Positions 9,791-18,366 of a stretch of 64,000 bases of DNA are shown piece by piece (within the stretch, counting starts at the first letter, position 1; the number at the start of each line of letters is the position of its first letter). The stretch is from Mesorhizobium sp. (lineage in GTDB: Bacteria; Pseudomonadota; Alphaproteobacteria; Rhizobiales; Rhizobiaceae), in contig NZ_SUHQ01000034.1 of the NCBI RefSeq assembly GCF_004962245.1, positions 1 through 64,000 of the forward strand, given 5' to 3'. A program made the position numbers and the translations under genes. The notes below the pieces were generated by a model that was not told where the DNA came from, did not search any database, and saw nothing but the letters and a program-made list of their open reading frames with translations.

Positions 9791-11143
9791 ATGTTTCAAA
9801 ATTCCGGAGCCCCTTCCATGCCCGCGCCGCTCATGAACATCGAGTCCAGCCCGTCCTTGCCCCGGGAGGTGGACGTCGTCGTCATCGGCGGTGGCGTGGT
9901 GGGCGTGTTCACGGCATATTATCTGGCGCGTCGGGGCGTCGGCGTCGCCCTGCTGGAGAAGGGGCGCGTGGCCGGTGAACAGTCCAGCCGCAATTGGGGC
10001 TGGTGCCGCCAGCAAAACCGGGACGCGCGCGAGTTGCCGATGGCAACCAAGAGCCTCGATCTCTGGGAGAAAGTGGCGCAGGAGACCGGCGAGGACACCG
10101 GCTTCCGCCGCTGCGGGCTGCTTTACCTCTCTCAGGACGAAAACGAAGTGGCAGGCTGGGCAAAGTGGCGCGACTTTGCCCGGACGGCCGGCGTCACGAC
10201 GCATATGTTGAGCGCGGAGGAGGCGACGGAACGAGGCAGGGCGACCGGTCGCAAATGGAAAGGCGGCGTGTTCTCCCCGACTGACGGAACCGCCGATCCT
10301 TCCAAGGCCGTGCCGGTTGCCGCGCGCGGCATCATGGCGGCGGGCGGAACTGTACACCAGCACTGCGCGGCCCGCGGTCTGGAGCTGAGCGCCGGCCGGG
10401 TCAGCGCTGTGGTGACCGAAGCCGGCACCATCCGGACGAAGACCGTGGTCATGGCCGGAGGCGCGTGGGCATCGTCGTTCTGTAACCAGCTCGGCATTCG
10501 TTTTCCGCAGGCTTCCGTGCGCCAGTCGATTCTTGCCGTGGCGCCCGGAGCTAACGGCGTGCCGGATGCCTTGCATACCGCGCACGTCTCGCTGACGCGG
10601 CGCGGCAACGGCGGATACACGCTGGCCATCAGCGGGCGAGCACGCGTCGACCCGACACCGCAGCAGTTGCGGTTTGCACGAGAATTCGTGCCCATGTTTG
10701 CCCGCCGTTGGCGCAGTTTGACGCCCGGCGGCCTCGAGGGCTGGCGGCAGGGCCATGAAACGCTTGCCAAATGGGCACCTGACGAGGTGCCCCCCATGGA
10801 ACGGAACCGGATACTCGATCCCCGGCCGGACTTGCGTCAGATCAATCTCACCTATCGGCGCGCCTGCGAGCTGATCCCGGAGTTCCGACGCGTCACCATT
10901 GCCGATGCATGGGCCGGCTATATCGACAGCACGCCCGATGGCATCCCGGTCATCGGTGAGGTCGAGGGCGTTCCGGGCTTCATCCTGGCGGCCGGCTTCA
11001 GCGGTCACGGCTTCGGAATTGGCCCCGGCGCGGGACATATGATTGCAGACATTATCACAGGCAGCGGGCCGATCGTCGATCCGCGTCCGTACCGGCCAGA
11101 GCGTCTGAAGACGGCTGCGTGGGGCAAGGTCGCGGAATTCTGA
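9791..11143 (+). CDS. FAD-dependent amino-acid/amine oxidoreductase (DAO family), paralogue B
   Basis: A flavoenzyme of up to 450 residues, paralogous to the product of 406-1728. It has the FAD-binding GGGVVG near residue 35, then EQSSRNWGWCRQQNRD, and the C-terminal GHGFGIGPGAG. Starts at 9791, 9818 (GGAG nine bases upstream) or 9833 are all possible; the first is given for completeness. It is the first gene of a short plus-strand group with a tartrate/isopropylmalate-type dehydrogenase and an Lrp-type regulator, and it diverges from the Dpp-type operon. The likely role is oxidation of an imported amino compound; the substrate is not known. Confidence 0.8.
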   Translation: MFQNSGAPSMPAPLMNIESSPSLPREVDVVVIGGGVVGVFTAYYLARRGVGVALLEKGRVAGEQSSRNWGWCRQQNRDARELPMATKSLDLWEKVAQETGEDTGFRRCGLLYLSQDENEVAGWAKWRDFARTAGVTTHMLSAEEATERGRATGRKWKGGVFSPTDGTADPSKAVPVAARGIMAAGGTVHQHCAARGLELSAGRVSAVVTEAGTIRTKTVVMAGGAWASSFCNQLGIRFPQASVRQSILAVAPGANGVPDALHTAHVSLTRRGNGGYTLAISGRARVDPTPQQLRFAREFVPMFARRWRSLTPGGLEGWRQGHETLAKWAPDEVPPMERNRILDPRPDLRQINLTYRRACELIPEFRRVTIADAWAGYIDSTPDGIPVIGEVEGVPGFILAAGFSGHGFGIGPGAGHMIADIITGSGPIVDPRPYRPERLKTAAWGKVAEF

Positions 11144-11175
11144 ACCCCTACTCCAGAGACCACGGAGTCGTCTTT

Positions 11176-12249
11176 ATGCGCGAATACAACATCGCCGCCA
11201 TTCCAGCCGACGGGATCGGCCCGGAAGTCATAGCTGCCGGCCTCCAGGTACTCGAGGCACTCGAGCAACGCTGCGGCGACTTCAAGCTTCGCGTCGAGCA
11301 CTTCGACTGGGGCTCGGACTACTACAAGACGCACGGCCGCATGATGCCCGAAGACGGGGTGGCACAACTGAAAAGTTTTGATGCGATTTTCTTCGGCGCC
11401 GTCGGCGCTCCGGATGTGCCCGACGACATCACGCTCTGGGGTTTGAGGCTGCCGATCTGCCAGGGCTTCGACCAATACGCGAATGTGCGGCCGACCAGGA
11501 TCCTGCCCGGGATTTCCTCGCCGCTCGCCGGCGTCGGCCCCGGCGATCTGGATTGGGTGATCGTACGCGAGAATTCCGAGGGCGAATACTCCGGCCATGG
11601 CGGGCGAGCTCACCGGGGCCTACCTGAGGAGGTCGGGACCGAGGTCGCAATCTTCACCCGCGCCGGTGTGACGCGCATCATGCGCTACGCGTTCGGGCTC
11701 GCCCAGTTGCGGCCGCGAAAGCTTTTGACCGTCGTCACCAAATCGAACGCCCAACGACACGGCATGATAATGTGGGACGAAATCGCCGCCGAGGTGGCGC
11801 GGGAGTTCCCCGATGTCACGTGGGACAAGATGTTGGTTGATGCTATGACGGTGCGCATGACACTTAAGCCGCGGACTCTCGACACTATCGTCGCTACCAA
11901 TCTCCACGCGGATATTCTGTCCGATCTTGCCGGCGCCCTTGCGGGCAGCCTCGGCGTGGCGCCGACAGCCAACATTGATCCGGAGCGGCGTTATCCCTCG
12001 ATGTTCGAACCCATCCATGGCTCTGCATTCGATATTACGGGCAAAGGGATCGCCAATCCTGTCGCCACATTCTGGACCGCCGCCCAGATGCTCGAGCACC
12101 TGGGCGAGCACGAAGCAGCCGCCCGATTGATGCGGGCCGTGGAAGCCGTGACGGCCGAAGGTGTGATGACGCCGGACGTAGGCGGCGATGCCACCACGCA
12201 GGAGGTGACGAATGCTGTGTGCCGGGCGATCCACGGCTCGAACGTTTGA
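11176..12249 (+). CDS. Isocitrate/isopropylmalate/tartrate dehydrogenase family protein, copy 1
   Basis: An NAD-dependent beta-decarboxylating dehydrogenase of 357 residues. It begins with the family opening IPADGIGPEV, and carries RENSEGEYSG and FEPIHGSAFDITGKG, the metal and NAD-binding landmarks of tartrate/D-malate dehydrogenases. ATG 11176 has GGAG eight bases upstream; the frame extended to 11119 would overlap the FAD oxidase and lacks a site. Its paralogue lies at 16769-17812. In this family substrates include tartrate, D-malate and isopropylmalate. Next to an amine oxidase it may oxidise the carbon skeleton left after deamination, but this is inferred from position. Confidence 0.82.
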   Translation: MREYNIAAIPADGIGPEVIAAGLQVLEALEQRCGDFKLRVEHFDWGSDYYKTHGRMMPEDGVAQLKSFDAIFFGAVGAPDVPDDITLWGLRLPICQGFDQYANVRPTRILPGISSPLAGVGPGDLDWVIVRENSEGEYSGHGGRAHRGLPEEVGTEVAIFTRAGVTRIMRYAFGLAQLRPRKLLTVVTKSNAQRHGMIMWDEIAAEVAREFPDVTWDKMLVDAMTVRMTLKPRTLDTIVATNLHADILSDLAGALAGSLGVAPTANIDPERRYPSMFEPIHGSAFDITGKGIANPVATFWTAAQMLEHLGEHEAAARLMRAVEAVTAEGVMTPDVGGDATTQEVTNAVCRAIHGSNV

Positions 12250-12257
12250 GGTCTCCG

Positions 12258-12734
12258 ATGAAGCTAGACAAGATCGACGTCAGGATCCTGTCCGAATTAC
12301 AAAAGAACGGGCGCATATCCAATGTCGAGCTGGCGGAACTCGTCCACCTTTCACCGAGTCCCTGCCTTATGCGGATGAAGAAGCTTCAGGCGGAGGGCTT
12401 CATCACCGGCTATTCAGCGCAGATCGATGTCTCCAAGCTTGGGCAAACACTAACCGTCTTCACTGAGATCACGCTCAGGAACCATCGGCAGAACGACTTC
12501 GCACGGTTTCTTGCGACGGTCGAAAAGATCGATTCCGTCATCGAATGCCATCTCGTTTCAGGCGGCTACGACTATCTTGTCAAGTTCATCACGGCGGGAA
12601 TTACGGAGTACCAGACGATCATGGAGCGCCTGATCGAAATGGATATCGGTATCGACAAGTATTTCAGCTTTGTCGTGCTGAAGTCGCCTATTGTAAAGAC
12701 TCACCTGCCGCTTGACGCAATATTCGACCAGTGA
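12258..12734 (+). CDS. Lrp/AsnC-family transcriptional regulator
   Basis: A 158-residue regulator. The N-terminal winged helix-turn-helix starts LDKIDVRILSELQKNGRIS and contains LAELVHLSPSPCLMRMKKL. The C-terminal RAM (ligand) domain includes ECHLVSGGYDYLVKF. ATG 12258 follows the dehydrogenase stop by eight bases, so the two are probably co-transcribed. Lrp/AsnC proteins sense amino acids and often control adjacent amino-acid catabolic genes. Likely targets here are the divergent promoters at 9.1-9.8 kb and the neighbouring aminotransferase. Confidence 0.87.
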   Translation: MKLDKIDVRILSELQKNGRISNVELAELVHLSPSPCLMRMKKLQAEGFITGYSAQIDVSKLGQTLTVFTEITLRNHRQNDFARFLATVEKIDSVIECHLVSGGYDYLVKFITAGITEYQTIMERLIEMDIGIDKYFSFVVLKSPIVKTHLPLDAIFDQ

Positions 12735-12776
12735 GTAAGAGGCTGCCCCGCCCATGCGCAGCAGCAGCCCCGTCGG

Positions 12777-14153
12777 TCATCCTTTCATCACCGCCCGCAC
12801 GTCCTTGTCTTCGAGCGTCCGATCGAGCGTTTCCCGCGTGCGTTCGATGATCCCGTCAATATCCTCATCCGTGCAGCAGAGCGGCGGCGCATAGCCCAGC
12901 ACGCCTTGGGCAAAGGCGCGGATCACGAGGCCGTTCTGCCATGCGCGGTCGAAGATGCGGCGCGCTGGATCGGCTTCCTGCGGCAGGGGCGTCTTGCGCT
13001 CCTTGTCGGTCACCAGTTCGATCGCGGCGAGCATGCCGCGTCCGCGCACGTCACCGACCAGCGGATGATCGGCGAGTGAACGCAGGCCTTCCATCAGGCG
13101 CTTGCCGGCCTTTCGCCCGTTCTCCAGCAGGCCGTCCTCGTAGAGGCGCAGGCATTCGAGTGCGACCGCCGCGCTCACGGGATGGGCCGAGTAGGTATAA
13201 CCATGGCCGACGAGCGCCTTGCCGGCTCCATCTGCGATCGTGTTGTAGACATGGTCGGACATGAAAACGGCGCCCATGGGCACATAGCCGGAGGTCAAAC
13301 CCTTCGCCGTCGTCATGAAGTCGGGGACGATGTCGTCCTCTTCGCAGGCAAACAGCGGACCAGTGCGGCCGAAGCCGGTGATGACCTCATCGACAACGAA
13401 CAGGATGTCGTGCTCCTTGCAGACGGCGCGCATCGCCTTCAACCAGCCCGCCGGCGGAACGAGCACGCCGGCCGATCCCTGGATCGGCTCCACGTAAAAT
13501 GCGGCGATGCGGTCGGCGCCCAGCTCCGCGATCTTGGCCCGCAGGGCAGTAACCGATGCTTCGATGATCGCCTGCGGATCGGAACCGATAGGATTGCGAT
13601 AGGGATAGTGGGAGGGAATCTTGTGCTGCCAGTCGTAGGGTACGCCAAAGCCAGCGTGAAAGACCGGCAGCGCGGTCAGGCCTGACCCCGCGGTCGATGA
13701 TCCGTGGTAGCCATATTCGACCGAGATGAACTGGTCCTTCTGCGGCGTCCCCTTAGCGTGGTAGTAGTAGCGGATGAAGCGGATCGTGCTGTCCACCGCG
13801 TCGGAGCCGCCGAGAGTGAAATAGATGTGGTTCAGGTCGCCAGGCGCCAGTTCTGCCAGCCTGGCCGCCAGCCGAATGGCTGGTTCGGAGCCCAGACCGA
13901 AATAACCCGTTGCGTAGGGAAGCTCGCGCAACTGCTTGGTTGCGGCTTCGACGATGCTGTCTTGCCCGTATCCGACATTGACGCACCACAGGCCCGCAAA
14001 TCCGTCGAGCAGGCTGTGTCCCGCGGCATCGGTGACAGTCGCGCCCCTCCCGGACTTCAGCACCCGGACGCCCATCGCCTCATGGCTGCGATAAGACGCG
14101 ACCGGGTGAATCAGATGGGCGCGATCAAGTTCGATCAGCGAATTCGCAAGCAT
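12777..14153 (-). CDS. Class III PLP-dependent aminotransferase (omega-transaminase type)
   Basis: A class III transaminase of 458 residues. Landmarks in order are LLDGFAGLWCVNVGYG near residue 50, GSDAVDSTIRF, YHGSSTAGSGLT for the phosphate pocket, FVVDEVITGFGRTG with the PLP-binding aspartate, and the Schiff-base lysine in TTAKGLTSGYVPMGA. The family includes beta-alanine:pyruvate, putrescine and taurine transaminases. A strong GGAGGAA site precedes ATG 14153, so the twelve extra N-terminal residues of the longer reading are rejected. It converges on the Lrp gene and diverges from the HAD hydrolase gene. Confidence 0.88.
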   Translation of the reverse strand: MLANSLIELDRAHLIHPVASYRSHEAMGVRVLKSGRGATVTDAAGHSLLDGFAGLWCVNVGYGQDSIVEAATKQLRELPYATGYFGLGSEPAIRLAARLAELAPGDLNHIYFTLGGSDAVDSTIRFIRYYYHAKGTPQKDQFISVEYGYHGSSTAGSGLTALPVFHAGFGVPYDWQHKIPSHYPYRNPIGSDPQAIIEASVTALRAKIAELGADRIAAFYVEPIQGSAGVLVPPAGWLKAMRAVCKEHDILFVVDEVITGFGRTGPLFACEEDDIVPDFMTTAKGLTSGYVPMGAVFMSDHVYNTIADGAGKALVGHGYTYSAHPVSAAVALECLRLYEDGLLENGRKAGKRLMEGLRSLADHPLVGDVRGRGMLAAIELVTDKERKTPLPQEADPARRIFDRAWQNGLVIRAFAQGVLGYAPPLCCTDEDIDGIIERTRETLDRTLEDKDVRAVMKG

Positions 14154-14477
14154 TTCTTCCTCCAAATCAACCGACTGCCTGAGGTGCATAGGCTAAACCG
14201 CGGAAGGCAGCAGTTCGTCCCGACCGCCGGCCATGCGCAACGCGTTTTCGCTATCCATGGCCGCCCGCGCCGCATCTTCTGCCGAAGTACTACCGACAAA
14301 CCCGCCCCGCCAAAGCCGGAGGGGGACAGCTGGCGCAACTCTCTGCCAAACGTGCGGCGGAATACGAAATGATCTGCTTCAGATCGCGACGAATGCGGCC
14401 ACTAGTCTTGCCGCTCGCAACCTATCGTGCTTGCGGTACAGGCACGCTGTGCCGAGAGGATTAGGAGGATGGTCGCT
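14154..14477. other. Divergent intergenic region between aminotransferase and HAD genes
   Basis: About 320 bases hold no convincing gene. It must contain the two divergent promoters. An AGGAGG ribosome site for the HAD gene lies at its right end. I see no clear palindromic operator or RNA element. Confidence 0.4.
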
Positions 14478-15167
14478 ATGACCAAGTTCAGACCGAAATA
14501 CATCACCTTCGACTGCTACGGCACGCTGACCAATTTCGACATGGCCGGTGCCGCGAAGCGCGTCTACGGCTCCCAACTATCCGCGGTTGCAATGACGCAG
14601 TTCATCAAGGACTTCGCCGCCTATCGCTTGGACGAGGTTCTAGGTGCCTGGAAGCACTATACCGAAGTCGTGCACAATGCCATCGAGCGTACGTGCAGGC
14701 GCAACGGTGTCCCATTCCGCCCGGAGGATGCCCAGCGCATCTATGAAGAAGTACCAACATGGGGCCCGCATCCCGATGTGCCGGCTGGCTTGGCCAAGGT
14801 CGCTAAGGAGATCCCGCTGGTGATCCTGTCGAACGCGATGAAGAGCCAGATCATGTCCAATGTCGAGAAGCTCGGCGCGCCGTTTCACATGGTCATCACC
14901 GCTGAGGAGACCGGCGTCTACAAGCCCCAGATGAAGGGTTTCGAATACATGCTCGACAAGCTCGGCTGCGGACCGGAGGACATCACCCATGTCTCCTCCT
15001 CGTTCCGCTATGACCTGATGACCGCCTACGACCTCGGCATCAAGAGTAAGGTCTGGGTGAACCGCGGCCACGAGCCGGCTAACCCGTTCTACGAATACAC
15101 CGAGGTCAAGGATATCGGCGGGCTCGCCGCCGCCGTCGGACTAGAGCCCATTCGCAAGATCGCTTGA
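14478..15167 (+). CDS. HAD-superfamily hydrolase, haloacid dehalogenase type II family
   Basis: A 229-residue HAD protein. The nucleophile motif is FDCYGTLTNFD near residue 10; motif II is VILSNAMKS, motif III lysine lies in TGVYKPQMKGFEY, and motif IV region is VSSSFRYDLMTAYDLGI. This is the layout of L-2-haloacid dehalogenases. I prefer ATG 14478 because AGGAGG lies nine bases upstream; ATG 14469 touches that site. The setting among transaminase, oxidase and dehydrogenase genes makes action on an amino-acid-derived metabolite more likely than true dehalogenation. A strong inverted repeat follows the stop. Confidence 0.82.
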   Translation: MTKFRPKYITFDCYGTLTNFDMAGAAKRVYGSQLSAVAMTQFIKDFAAYRLDEVLGAWKHYTEVVHNAIERTCRRNGVPFRPEDAQRIYEEVPTWGPHPDVPAGLAKVAKEIPLVILSNAMKSQIMSNVEKLGAPFHMVITAEETGVYKPQMKGFEYMLDKLGCGPEDITHVSSSFRYDLMTAYDLGIKSKVWVNRGHEPANPFYEYTEVKDIGGLAAAVGLEPIRKIA

Positions 15168-15207
15168 GGCTGGTCTTCCGCCTGTCGCGGCATCTGAAAT
15201 TTCGAAA

Positions 15208-15240
15208 TGAGAAAGGGGCGGTTTGACCGCCCCTTTCTCA
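15208..15240. terminator. Bidirectional terminator-like inverted repeat
   Basis: A perfect 15-bp stem, TGAGAAAGGGGCGGT paired with ACCGCCCCTTTCTCA, encloses a three-base loop. It lies between the convergent HAD gene and the aldehyde dehydrogenase gene, so it can serve both strands. The A/T-rich outer ends give short T tracts in both directions. Confidence 0.85.
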
Positions 15241-15274
15241 TTGCTAGTCGCGCTGTCGACGCTGGGCAAAGCCT

Positions 15275-16750
15275 CTAGTTCAGCCCGCCGACGTGAAGCG
15301 CCTTGACCTCGAGATACTCTTCGATACCGAGTTGCGAGCCCTCGCGTCCGAGCCCCGACTGCTTCACACCGCCGAACGGCGCGACCTCTGTCGAGATCAG
15401 GCCGGTGTTCAGCCCGACCATGCCGAACTCCAGCGCCTCGGCGACACGCCACGACCGCTTGAGGTTTTCCGTGTAAAAATAGGCGGCCAGGCCAAAGGGC
15501 GTGCCGTTGGCGATCGCAACGGCCTCCCCTTCTGTTTCGAAGCGGAAGAGCGGGGCCACCGGTCCGAACGTCTCTTCCGACGCCAAGAGCATTTCGGTCG
15601 TCGCGTCGCCGAGCAGAATGGGACGGGCATATTGCTTGCCCTCCGGCACCGCATCGCCCTGAGCGATGATCGTTGCGCCTTTCTCCAAGGCATCGGCGAC
15701 ATGCCGCTCGATCTTCTCGATGGCGGCACCGTTGATCATCGGCCCGATGACGACGCCTTCCTCCGTACCGGGGCCAACCTTCATCTCGGCAACTCGGCTG
15801 GCGAGCTTTCCGGCAAACGCCTCATAGACGCCGGCCTGCACCAGAATGCGGTTTGCGCAGACACAGGTCTGGCCACCATTGCGGAACTTCGAGTTTACCG
15901 CACCTTCGACGGCGAGATCGAGATCCGCATCATCGAAGACGATGAAGGGCGCATTCCCGCCGAGCTCAAGACTGAGTCTTTTGATGCTATCGGCGGCGCC
16001 CTTCATCAGAAGCGCGCCGACGCGGGTCGATCCGGTGAAGGAAATCTTGCGCACCGTTTCGTTGGCCATCAGCTCCTTGCCGATCTCCGCCGGCATGCCG
16101 GTCACAATGTTGATAACGCCTGCCGGAATTCCTGCCCGTTCCGCCAGAACGCCGAGCGCCAGCGCCGAGAACGGCGTGAATTCCGACGGCTTGATGACCA
16201 CGGTGCAGCCGGCGGCCAGCGCCGGAGCCACCTTGCGGGTGATCATCGCGTTCGGAAAATTCCACGGGGTGATGATGGCGCAGACGCCGACGGCCTCCTT
16301 CAACACCACGATGCGGCGATCGGAAGTAGGCGACGGAATGGTCGATCCACCGATGCGGCGCGCCTCTTCCGCGAACCATTTGACGAACGAGGCGCCATAG
16401 CGGATTTCGCCACGCGCCTCGGCCAGCGGCTTCCCCTGTTCCAGCGTCAGCAGGAGCGCCAGATCCTCTTCGTGCTGGCGGATGAGGTCGTGCCAGCGCT
16501 CCAGCAGCGCCGCTCGCTCGGCGTGGGTCTTGTTTTTCCAGCTTTTGAATGCCTCGGCTGCGGCGTCGATCGCGGCTCTGGTCTCGCCGCCGCCCATCTG
16601 GGGAACGGTGCCGAGAACGCTCAGGCTGGCAGGGTCGACGACATCGACGGCCGCCTTCGTTTCCGCATCCCGCCAGATGCCGCCAATCAGCGCCTGCTGC
16701 CGGAACAGGTCGGCATCCTTCAAAATGCCAATCTTGGTCATCGCATTCAT
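15275..16750 (-). CDS. gabD: Succinate-semialdehyde dehydrogenase-type NAD(P) aldehyde dehydrogenase
   Basis: A 491-residue aldehyde dehydrogenase most like the GabD group. WNFPNAMITRK with the substrate/NAD region lies near residue 165, the general base glutamate is in LELGGNAPFIVF near residue 260, and the catalytic cysteine is in NGGQTCVCANR near residue 295. The C-terminal EVAPFGGVKQSGLGREG is typical of GabD. AGAGGAAA precedes ATG 16750. It is the last gene of a five-gene minus-strand operon and may oxidise a semialdehyde made by the aminotransferase at 12777. The exact aldehyde is not proven. Confidence 0.85.
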   Translation of the reverse strand: MNAMTKIGILKDADLFRQQALIGGIWRDAETKAAVDVVDPASLSVLGTVPQMGGGETRAAIDAAAEAFKSWKNKTHAERAALLERWHDLIRQHEEDLALLLTLEQGKPLAEARGEIRYGASFVKWFAEEARRIGGSTIPSPTSDRRIVVLKEAVGVCAIITPWNFPNAMITRKVAPALAAGCTVVIKPSEFTPFSALALGVLAERAGIPAGVINIVTGMPAEIGKELMANETVRKISFTGSTRVGALLMKGAADSIKRLSLELGGNAPFIVFDDADLDLAVEGAVNSKFRNGGQTCVCANRILVQAGVYEAFAGKLASRVAEMKVGPGTEEGVVIGPMINGAAIEKIERHVADALEKGATIIAQGDAVPEGKQYARPILLGDATTEMLLASEETFGPVAPLFRFETEGEAVAIANGTPFGLAAYFYTENLKRSWRVAEALEFGMVGLNTGLISTEVAPFGGVKQSGLGREGSQLGIEEYLEVKALHVGGLN

Positions 16751-16768
16751 GGTGTTTCCTCTGCCCTT

Positions 16769-17812
16769 TCAGCTCAATGCCGCAAGCACGGCTTGCGTGA
16801 TTGTCTTGGTCCTGTCCTTGCCTGCGATCGTGCCGATCCCCCGCGCGGTCACGGACTCGATTGCCGACATCACTTCGGACGCCGCAGGCCCCTCGCCGAG
16901 ATGTTCGAGCATCATCGCGCCGGACCAGATCGCGGCGATCGGATTGGCGATGCCGAGATGCGCGATGTCGGGCGCCGAACCATGGACCGGCTCGAACATG
17001 GACGGCGCGCTGCGATCGGGATTGATGTTGGCCGAGGCGGCATAACCCAGTCCGCCCTGGATGGCTGCCCCAATATCCGTGAGGATGTCGCCGAACAGGT
17101 TCGAGGCGACGATCACGTCGAGGCTTTGCGGCGCCAGCACCATGCGGGCGGCCATGGCGTCGATGTGGTAGGGCGAGACCTCAACATCGGGATAGTCTTT
17201 GGCCACCTCGCGCGTGACCTCGTCCCAGAACACCATGGAATGTTTCTGCGCATTGGATTTGGTGACCGATGCGAGCTTCTTGCGGCGCGCCCGCGCCTGT
17301 ACGAAACCGAAACGGAGAATCCGTTCGACACCCGCACGCGTGAAAATCGCCGTCTCGATCGCGACCTCGTTGGCCGTGCCGGAATGAACGCGTCCGCCGG
17401 CGCCTGAATATTCGCCTTCAGTATTCTCGCGGATGCAAAGGATGTCGAAGCCCTCCGAGCGGAGGGGGCCTTCGACACCCGGCAACAGCCGGTGCGGCCT
17501 TATGTTGGCATATTGCGTGAAGGTTTTCCGGATCGGCAGCAGTAGTCCATGGAGCGATACTGAATCGGGCACTTCCGCGGGCCAGCCTACAGCGCCGAGG
17601 AGGATCGCATCGAATTTCCGCAGTGTCTCGATGCCGTCCGGCGGCATCATCGCGCCGGTTTCGAGAAAGTAGGCGCAGGACCACGGGAAGCTTGTGCCAT
17701 CGAGGGCGAAGCCGCCTCGCTTTGCCACCGCCAGCAGCACCTGCCATGCCGCTTCGGTGACGTCCTTGCCAACGCCGTCACCGGGGATGAGTGCTATGGA
17801 GTAGGTTTTCAT
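16769..17812 (-). CDS. Isocitrate/isopropylmalate/tartrate dehydrogenase family protein, copy 2
   Basis: A 347-residue beta-decarboxylating dehydrogenase that opens IALIPGDGVGKDV and carries RENTEGEYSGAGG, and then FEPVHGSAPDIAHLG. It is a clear paralogue of the protein at 11176-12249; both keep the MLEHLGE segment near the C-terminus. ATG 17812 has AGGTG eight bases upstream and is preferred to GTG 17821. It lies 18 bases upstream of the aldehyde dehydrogenase gene in the same operon. The substrate may be a tartrate- or malate-like 2-hydroxyacid. Confidence 0.82.
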   Translation of the reverse strand: MKTYSIALIPGDGVGKDVTEAAWQVLLAVAKRGGFALDGTSFPWSCAYFLETGAMMPPDGIETLRKFDAILLGAVGWPAEVPDSVSLHGLLLPIRKTFTQYANIRPHRLLPGVEGPLRSEGFDILCIRENTEGEYSGAGGRVHSGTANEVAIETAIFTRAGVERILRFGFVQARARRKKLASVTKSNAQKHSMVFWDEVTREVAKDYPDVEVSPYHIDAMAARMVLAPQSLDVIVASNLFGDILTDIGAAIQGGLGYAASANINPDRSAPSMFEPVHGSAPDIAHLGIANPIAAIWSGAMMLEHLGEGPAASEVMSAIESVTARGIGTIAGKDRTKTITQAVLAALS

Positions 17813-17996
17813 AGACGGCACCTAAGGTCGAAATGACGTTTCTTGGATTCTCGATTGGTGAAACAATAGTCGACCGCGCGTCGCATTTTTCGTCGAGGAT
17901 GACGCGCCGGACGGCGTCGAATCTCGTCCGGCGGGTCTTGGAAAGTCGATTATTCTGCGGTCGCTTCGCGCTCCGTTCGGAACGCGACTGTCGAAG

Positions 17997-18353
17997 TTAG
18001 TCATTCACGACGACGTAGATCTTGCGCACGGTCTCGATAGTGCGCCAGACGCCGACAAAGCCGGGCTTCATCACGAAACTGTCGCCGGCGCGGTAGGTCT
18101 TGGTCTCTCCGCCCTTCTCCTCGATTTCGATCACGCCCGAAAGGATGTGGCAGAACTCGTAGGTGGTGCCCTTGATCGAATGCGTCTCGCCGGGGGTCGC
18201 TTCCCAGATGCCACTGAGAACCTTCTCGCCTTTCGAGGCATCCTGCGGCCAGCTCTTGAAGGATGGAGCGCCGGAGATGAGCCGCTCCGGCAGTGGCAAT
18301 GACTCCTTGGGAGCGAAGGAAGGATTCGTGTCGATCGTGATCAGAAGTGACAT
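17997..18353 (-). CDS. Cupin-domain protein
   Basis: A 118-residue single-domain cupin. The barrel is visible in GIWEATPGETHSIKGTTYEFCHILSG and the second motif AGDSFVMKPGFVGVWRTIETVRKIYVVV (read in parts). It resembles the small DUF861/EutQ-type cupins with the pattern of a C-terminal GFVGVW turn. ATG 18353 has AGGGA about nine bases upstream; the longer reading would overlap the preceding gene. Such proteins are often found with amino-acid and hydroxyacid catabolic operons, where they may be small isomerases or dioxygenases. No specific reaction can be assigned. Confidence 0.75.
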   Translation of the reverse strand: MSLLITIDTNPSFAPKESLPLPERLISGAPSFKSWPQDASKGEKVLSGIWEATPGETHSIKGTTYEFCHILSGVIEIEEKGGETKTYRAGDSFVMKPGFVGVWRTIETVRKIYVVVND

Positions 18354-18366
18354 GTGAGATTCCCTG

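Noticed and set aside
12735..12776. Weak GGCTGC/GCAGCC inverted repeat between the Lrp and aminotransferase genes
   Set aside because: The stem is only six bases with a long loop and no T tract, too weak to call a terminator.
15293..17407. Long plus-strand open frame of 704 codons
   Set aside because: It is antisense to the semialdehyde dehydrogenase and tartrate/IPM-type dehydrogenase genes, has an Arg/His/Gly-rich composition and no domain, and arises from high GC codon use.
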